The translations under genes were made by a program, and so were the position numbers. Below the pieces are notes generated by a model. It was given only the letters and a program-made list of their open reading frames with translations, ran no database searches and was not told the origin of the DNA. Of a DNA stretch of 10,414 nt, positions 6,801 to 10,414 are shown piece by piece (the first letter of the stretch is position 1; each line of letters begins with the position of its first letter). The stretch is from positions 1-10,414 of the forward strand of contig DGRP01000132.1 of NCBI GenBank assembly GCA_002391065.1. The letters run 5' to 3'. Origin of the DNA: Ruminococcus sp. UBA4385 (GTDB lineage: Bacteria; Bacillota_A; Clostridia; Oscillospirales; Ruminococcaceae).

Positions 6801-7272
6801 TATTCTCAGGGCAGAATTTTTCACCAAGCATATCCGGATCAACCGATAGAAACGGCATCTCCCTTCTGAGAGATTCCTGTGCTGCTCCTTGCAGAAAGCC
6901 AATCGTTATACCGTGATAATGTGAAAGGGGAAGCTCTACCTTTCCCTCATGATGTACACGCCTGTCAATACGCAGATCTCCTGCCTCCATATAGTAGCGT
7001 TCTCCGAATGAGCTTTCATGCTCAATACGGCCCTTACGGCAATGATCAATACACAGAACGGTTTCCTTATTCTGATATTCAGATATACAGTGCTTCATGT
7101 GAAAATCGTTATACATAAGATATATTCCGTCGAACACACGGTACATCGTCATAAAGCCGTCGCCCGACTCATCATCGAGCCGCAGCACCCGACATTCCCC
7201 CTCGGCTGCGACCTCATGTACATTAGAGCCGAAGCCTGCCTTGTCAAGTGTGTTGAAAATGTCTTCGTCCAT
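6724..7272 (-). pseudogene. AraC-family regulator, N-terminal sensor half only
   Basis: The ORF runs from ATG 7272 to a stop at 6724. It begins MDEDIF and carries the sensor domain common in clostridial AraC regulators: GDGFMTMYRVFDGIYLMYND, then HCISEY, VLCIDHCRKGRIEHE, YYMEAGDLRIDRRVHHEGK and LPLSHYHGITIGF, ending near EKFCPENKEYLLRS. The two C-terminal helix-turn-helix motifs (about 100 residues) are missing. After about base 6800 the DNA encodes an ABC ATPase in a different frame, and the regulator's frame reads unrelated residues to its stop. It therefore cannot bind DNA as an AraC protein. The start was set at 7272 rather than TTG 7284 because GGAGG (7282-7278) lies 5 nt before the ATG and overlaps the TTG. 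Intact homologues would sense a ligand and control the adjacent transporter genes. Confidence 0.85.
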
Positions 7273-7277
7273 GATTG

Positions 7278-7282
7278 CCTCC
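7278..7282 (-). promoter_or_regulatory. Ribosome binding site deciding the AraC remnant start
   Basis: GGAGG on the minus strand lies 5 nt upstream of ATG 7272. An alternative in-frame TTG at 7284 overlaps this site and has no ribosome site of its own. Confidence 0.7.
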
Positions 7283-7286
7283 AAAA

Positions 7287-7309
7287 TAAGTTAGATATAA
7301 CTAACCTAC
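7287..7309. promoter_or_regulatory. Dyad resembling a DtxR/IdeR-type iron box upstream of the AraC/ABC remnant
   Basis: GTTAGATATAACTAAC (7290-7305) is an inverted repeat with GTTAG and CTAAC arms. With its flanks it reads TAAGTTAG...CTAACCTA, close to the half-sites of the DtxR/IdeR iron-box consensus (TTAGGTTAG..CTAACCTAA). It lies 18 nt before the AraC start, where it would overlap the minus-strand promoter or leader. An iron-responsive site would fit a siderophore-type transporter locus, but the regulator is not in the window. Confidence 0.45.
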
Positions 7310-7365
7310 TGCCAAAATTAACAGCCTTGTTTCCAAGACCATAAAGATCATATCACAATCTAAAA

Positions 7366-7429
7366 CAAAATGCAACTCCATTTTGCTCCGGGTGCTCCAA
7401 AATGATAATATCTTGACATATACATTTTG
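7366..7429. repeat. Four alternating copies of heptamer CAAAATG around the LRR gene promoter
   Basis: CAAAATG occurs at 7366-7372 (plus), 7379-7385 (minus), 7398-7404 (plus) and 7423-7429 (minus). The last copy lies between the -35 and -10 boxes. The middle pair forms an inverted repeat across 7379-7404. The layout suggests repressor or activator binding, but the sequence is AT-rich and the protein is unknown. Confidence 0.45.
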
Positions 7430-7441
7430 TTGTGTTACAAT
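7413..7441 (+). promoter_or_regulatory. Sigma-A promoter of the LRR-dockerin gene
   Basis: TTGACA (7413-7418) and TACAAT (7436-7441) are 17 nt apart, one mismatch from consensus. The predicted start near 7448 leaves about 33 nt before ATG 7481. Confidence 0.85.
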
Positions 7442-7467
7442 AAAGCAAATATCTGAATGAATTATAT

Positions 7468-7473
7468 AGGAGG
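7468..7473 (+). promoter_or_regulatory. Ribosome binding site deciding the LRR protein start
   Basis: AGGAGG lies 7 nt upstream of ATG 7481. An in-frame ATG at 7457 precedes this site and would put an unlikely segment before the signal peptide, so 7481 is the start. Confidence 0.85.
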
Positions 7474-7480
7474 ATATAAA

Positions 7481-9022
7481 ATGAAGCAAAATATCTTAAA
7501 GCATACATTTGCTGCAGGACTTGCAGTGCTGTGCGTTGCGGCTTATGCGCCCGCAGTGGGCAACACAGGGCTGTTTAATACAGCTGTTACGGCAAGTGCG
7601 GAGACTCTGACCGATGGCAATTATGAGTATACGCTTCTTAATAACGGAACAGTTGAAATAACAAAATATATAGGAGAAGATACCAAGCTGACTATCCCCT
7701 CAGAGATAGGCGGTAAGGCTGTCAAAAGTATTGGTGACGGTGCATTTAAGTATTGCAGGACCCTAACAAGTATAACCATACCAAACAGTGTCACAAGTAT
7801 CAGTGACTGGGCTTTTTATGAATGCTCATACCTTACAAATGTTATAATACCGAACAGCGTTGTGAGCATTGGAAAAAATGCATTCAATGGCTGTATGAAG
7901 CTTGCAAGTGTAAATATTCCAGACAGCGTTACTAATATCGGAGATTATGCATTTGCGTATTGCGAGAGTATTAAAAGCATAACAATACCTAAAAACGTTA
8001 AAAGTATCGGCATCGGTGTGTTTGATGACTGTTCAAGTCTTACAAGCTTTAGCGTTGACAGTGAAAATCCTTATTTTACTGCTGAAGACGGAGTTTTGTA
8101 TAATAAAGATAAAACAGAACTTATCCGCTGCCCCGAAACAAAAAAGAGTGTAACAATACCGAACAGTGTTACAGTCATCGGCGATTCAGCATTTTATATG
8201 TGTTCAAGCCTTACAAAAATATCAAAACCTGTCAATTGTACAAGCATTGGTGAAAATGCCTTTTACGGCTGCACAGGCCTTACAGTAATGGCAATGCCTA
8301 ACAAACTGACAAACATTGGCAGCCATGCGTTCAGCGGCTGTGCAGGCCTTAAAAGTGTAACGCTTTCCGGCAGTGTTACAAGCATTGGTGCATGGGCTTT
8401 TGACGGCTGCACAAGCCTTAAAAGCATAACTATACCTAAAAGTGTAACAAAAATAGGAAATTATGCTTTTGGCTATGATCTTTCTTCGGAAATGATTGAC
8501 GGCTTCACTATCTATGGTTATTCAGGTTCGAGTGCTGAACTCTATGCAGATCATGACGGCTTCACATTTATCCATCTTGACGGCAGAGTTAAAATCAACA
8601 TAACTCTCAACACTACCGACAAAACTATGTCCTCTCAGAAGGTCACAATAAATATCGACAACAGCAGTACTCTTATCTCTGAGGACGGCACAGCAGAACT
8701 GCTCCTCGGTGACGGTATACACCGGTTAACCTTCTCGGCAAACAGTTTTGTGACCCTGATCTGCGATGTAGAAGTAAAGAATGGCGATCTTGTGGGGTCG
8801 TTTGCTCCAAAGCTTAATCTGATAGGTGATGTGAACGGCGACGGCAAGGTGGACACTCTTGACATCATCCGGATCAAACAGATCCTTATCCATGCTATCA
8901 ATGAATATGACCTCACACGCTATGAGATCGACTGTGCAAACGTTAACAATGATGCGACTGTAGATATATTTGATATAATAAGAATCAAGAGACATCTTAT
9001 CAATATTGAGCCACTGTGGTAA
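7481..9022 (+). CDS. Secreted BspA-type leucine-rich-repeat protein with C-terminal type I dockerin (513 aa)
   Basis: Residues 1-40 form a signal peptide with predicted cleavage at TASA-40/E41. From about 60 to 335 come ten or so 23-residue repeats of the BspA/LRR_5 type (pattern LTSITIPNSVTSIGxxAFxxC), interrupted once by the usual variant unit with ENPYFTAEDGVLYNKD. A beta-rich spacer (~345-445) leads to the dockerin at 448-507. Its first calcium loop is canonical, DVNGDGKVDTLD (450-461). Its second, NVNNDATVDIFD (487-498), has Asn for Asp at position 1 and Ala for Gly at position 6. Both loops are followed by IIRIK helices. Dockerins dock secreted proteins onto cohesin-bearing scaffoldins in ruminococcal cellulosomes. 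No carbohydrate-active catalytic domain is present, so the LRR region probably serves adhesion or protein binding. It forms a single-gene unit with its own promoter and terminator. Confidence 0.93.
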   Translation: MKQNILKHTFAAGLAVLCVAAYAPAVGNTGLFNTAVTASAETLTDGNYEYTLLNNGTVEITKYIGEDTKLTIPSEIGGKAVKSIGDGAFKYCRTLTSITIPNSVTSISDWAFYECSYLTNVIIPNSVVSIGKNAFNGCMKLASVNIPDSVTNIGDYAFAYCESIKSITIPKNVKSIGIGVFDDCSSLTSFSVDSENPYFTAEDGVLYNKDKTELIRCPETKKSVTIPNSVTVIGDSAFYMCSSLTKISKPVNCTSIGENAFYGCTGLTVMAMPNKLTNIGSHAFSGCAGLKSVTLSGSVTSIGAWAFDGCTSLKSITIPKSVTKIGNYAFGYDLSSEMIDGFTIYGYSGSSAELYADHDGFTFIHLDGRVKINITLNTTDKTMSSQKVTINIDNSSTLISEDGTAELLLGDGIHRLTFSANSFVTLICDVEVKNGDLVGSFAPKLNLIGDVNGDGKVDTLDIIRIKQILIHAINEYDLTRYEIDCANVNNDATVDIFDIIRIKRHLINIEPLW

Positions 9023-9066
9023 ATCTCGGCTTTTATATCAGAACAGCAAGCTCAGAATAAAAATAT

Positions 9067-9103
9067 AAAGCGTTCGTACAATGCAAAGTACGAACGCTTT
9101 TTT
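9067..9103 (+). terminator. Rho-independent terminator of the LRR-dockerin gene
   Basis: AAAGCGTTCGTAC (9067-9079) and GTACGAACGCTTT (9088-9100) form a perfect 13-bp stem with an 8-nt loop, followed by a run of T to 9103. Its right arm is the second copy of the 18-nt sequence also found at 1908-1925. It may also act on the convergent minus-strand transcript. Confidence 0.92.
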
Positions 9104-9185
9104 GTTCATGACCGTATTTCCCTTTATCGGGCAGGCGCTATCCTTACTTTATAGCTGCCGTCCATATTGCTGTTTTTTTCTTCTT

Positions 9186-10214
9186 TTATTCCGTCCTGAT
9201 CGTTATTGATACATCACCGTTCCCGAGCAGCTCCTCCATAGAACGCCCCGAGCTGTCTGTTATGTGTCCGAGCTTTGTGTAGCTCCATGAATTTGAGCCG
9301 TAGAACACAACTATCCGGTCTCCCGAATACAGCACGATGTCTCCCGGATTTGTCGTCATCTGCGCATCTTCTCTCGGCAGGCTTGTACCAATAGAGCCTA
9401 CCTGCTCAAAGCCGCCGTACATTGACATTTGGACAGTCAGTTCTCCGTCTTTGCAAAGCTCCTTTAACGCTTCGACGGAAGCATTATCCTCCCATTCAAC
9501 AGCGACTTGTGTTCCTGCTATTTCCATTATCATTGTAAGCTCCTCCTCGGGTACGGTCTCGGTTGCGGTGACTTCCTCGCTCTGAGCAGGCGGCTCGGAA
9601 GCTGTGGTCTGCGATGTGGTTTCAGTTGTCGATATTGTGGTGGAAGTGACGGCTTCAGCAGTAGTCTGAGCAGCTGTAGTCGTTGTGGAAGAGGTTTCGG
9701 TAGTTGTCACTGTAACAGTCTGACTTTCCGTTGAGCTTGACTCGGAAATATCTGTCTTGCTGTCCGATGAATCAGAAAACCTTACAGTTACATTTCCATT
9801 CCCTAAGGCATCTTCAAGACCATCAGTGTTTTTTATATATCCGATATCGGTATATGAATATCCGCTTGAAAAGCTGTCATAGAAAAGCACAAGGCAATTA
9901 TCACCGTACAGCTTTATGTCGCCCTTGCTGATATGTCCTGCGAGCCTGCTGTCTGTGGTAAGGCTCTCACTGAGATCGTAATATTTCTCGTTGCCGTTCA
10001 TTTCATTCATATCAAGCTCCAGCGGCAGACGGGAATACAGCTCATCTGCGGTTTTGTTGTCATAAAGGACTGCGGTAAACTTTTTGCCGTTTATCGTTAT
10101 GGTCATACTCCTGCCCGACAGCTTTTCCTGCCTTGAAACGACAACGATTATCACAGATATGGTGACAGCAATTACAGCTATTATAGTTATCAGCATAGGT
10201 TTTGATATTTTCAT
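9186..10214 (-). CDS. Membrane-anchored protein with two cyclophilin-like domains (342 aa)
   Basis: Residues 7-27 are a hydrophobic signal-anchor (LITIIAVIAVTIS...VV) with no clear cleavage site, so the body should face outward, tethered to the membrane. Residues 37-146 are a cyclophilin-like fold of the small bacterial type: ITINGKKFTAVLYDNKTADE, SRLPLELDMNEMNG, then GDIKLYGDNCLVLFYDSF and YTDIGYI. Residues 147-226 are a Ser/Thr/Glu linker, very Thr-rich, of the kind often glycosylated or used as a flexible spacer. Residues 227-341 are a second, divergent copy with MYGGFEQVGSIGTSLP, GDIVLYSGDRIVVFYGSNSW and TKLGHI. These small domains lack the classic cyclophilin peptidyl-prolyl isomerase set, and their function is not established. 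AGGAGAGGAAG (10232-10222) provides a ribosome site, with GAGG 10 nt from the ATG. It stands alone with its own promoter. Confidence 0.85.
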   Translation of the reverse strand: MKISKPMLITIIAVIAVTISVIIVVVSRQEKLSGRSMTITINGKKFTAVLYDNKTADELYSRLPLELDMNEMNGNEKYYDLSESLTTDSRLAGHISKGDIKLYGDNCLVLFYDSFSSGYSYTDIGYIKNTDGLEDALGNGNVTVRFSDSSDSKTDISESSSTESQTVTVTTTETSSTTTTAAQTTAEAVTSTTISTTETTSQTTASEPPAQSEEVTATETVPEEELTMIMEIAGTQVAVEWEDNASVEALKELCKDGELTVQMSMYGGFEQVGSIGTSLPREDAQMTTNPGDIVLYSGDRIVVFYGSNSWSYTKLGHITDSSGRSMEELLGNGDVSITIRTE

Positions 10215-10241
10215 ATGACCACTTCCTCTCCTGTTTTCTGT

Positions 10242-10270
10242 ATTATATCACAGGATACAGGAAATTACAA
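10242..10270 (-). promoter_or_regulatory. Probable sigma-A promoter of the cyclophilin-like gene
   Basis: On the minus strand TTGTAA (10270-10265) and TATAAT (10247-10242) are 17 nt apart. The -10 is perfect and the -35 has two mismatches. The predicted start is near 10235, just before the ribosome site. Confidence 0.65.
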
Positions 10271-10414
10271 ATACTTATACTAAATATATCAATATGCCCC
10301 GAAGTTATATACTCTTGGATATATAAATACCATACCGCAGCAATAAAGAAAAAGGTAAGTGCAGTTCGGAAAGAATGCAAAAAAACAGAATTAAGGCAAT
10401 ACCGCACAACTCCT
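10271..10414. other. AT-rich intergenic tail without a recognised gene
   Basis: I see no convincing ORF or RNA gene here. It holds an inverted repeat, TTATATA (10305-10311) with TATATAA (10320-10326), and two copies of ATACCGCA (10332-10339 and 10399-10406). The last bases, including GGCAATACCGCACAA, may start an element that continues beyond the window. Confidence 0.4.

Noticed and set aside
6495..6869. Plus-strand ORFs of 111 and 124 codons opposite the ABC remnant
   Set aside because: They lie opposite a recognisable ABC signature and Walker B and have no features of their own.
7700..8480. Repetitive DNA in the LRR gene considered as a CRISPR or minisatellite array
   Set aside because: The ~69-bp periodicity matches the 23-residue LRR unit, diverges at the nucleotide level and stays in frame, so it is protein repeat coding.
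9099..9188. Short minus-strand frame ending DGSYKVRIAPAR after the cyclophilin-like gene
   Set aside because: It looks faintly protein-like, but it is about 29 codons in a different frame from the preceding gene, with no ribosome site. I could not support a frameshifted extension.

Overview
The window looks like a chromosomal accessory stretch from a gut or rumen Firmicute close to Ruminococcus (Oscillospiraceae). The grounds are a secreted BspA-type leucine-rich-repeat protein ending in a type I dockerin (a cellulosome-type module), a Firmicute-style TraX membrane protein, near-consensus sigma-A promoters with 17-nt spacers, AGGAGG-type ribosome binding sites, and mixed AT-rich and moderate-GC codon use. 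This assignment is inference; no rRNA, tRNA or species marker is present.

Layout from left to right. (1) Bases 1-583, minus: 5' part of an ATPase of the DUF234-associated type, running off the left edge, with a consensus promoter at 667-639. (2) 674-856, minus: a 60-residue AbrB/SpoVT-like ORF that keeps only the first ~34 residues of the DNA-binding domain. (3) 950-1818, plus: a consensus promoter, an unlisted 34-codon hydrophobic peptide whose stop overlaps the next start (ATGA), a 218-residue secreted and membrane-anchored protein of unknown function, and a strong terminator. (4) 1945-2769, minus: a TraX-family membrane protein with its own consensus promoter. (5) 2934-6233, plus: a 1,099-residue, charged, apparently cytoplasmic protein I do not recognise. 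It has a duplicated N-terminal domain with EF-hand-like loops, a coiled coil between the copies, and a basic tail. (6) 6342-7272, minus: a wrecked locus in which the sensor half of an AraC-type regulator runs into the C-terminal half of an ABC exporter ATPase in another frame, with an iron-box-like dyad upstream. (7) 7413-9103, plus: promoter, dockerin-bearing LRR protein and terminator. (8) 9186-10247, minus: a membrane-anchored protein with two cyclophilin-like domains joined by a Ser/Thr-rich linker. (9) 10215-10414: AT-rich sequence without a recognised gene.

The genes mostly look like single transcription units that alternate in strand, so the window is not one operon. The only tight coupling is between the 34-residue peptide and the 218-residue protein. 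Three loci encode exported or surface proteins (218 aa, LRR-dockerin, cyclophilin-like). Two carry truncated remnants (AbrB-like, AraC/ABC), which points to an accessory region with ongoing deletion. The best candidates for something undescribed are the 1,099-residue protein and the peptide plus membrane-protein pair.
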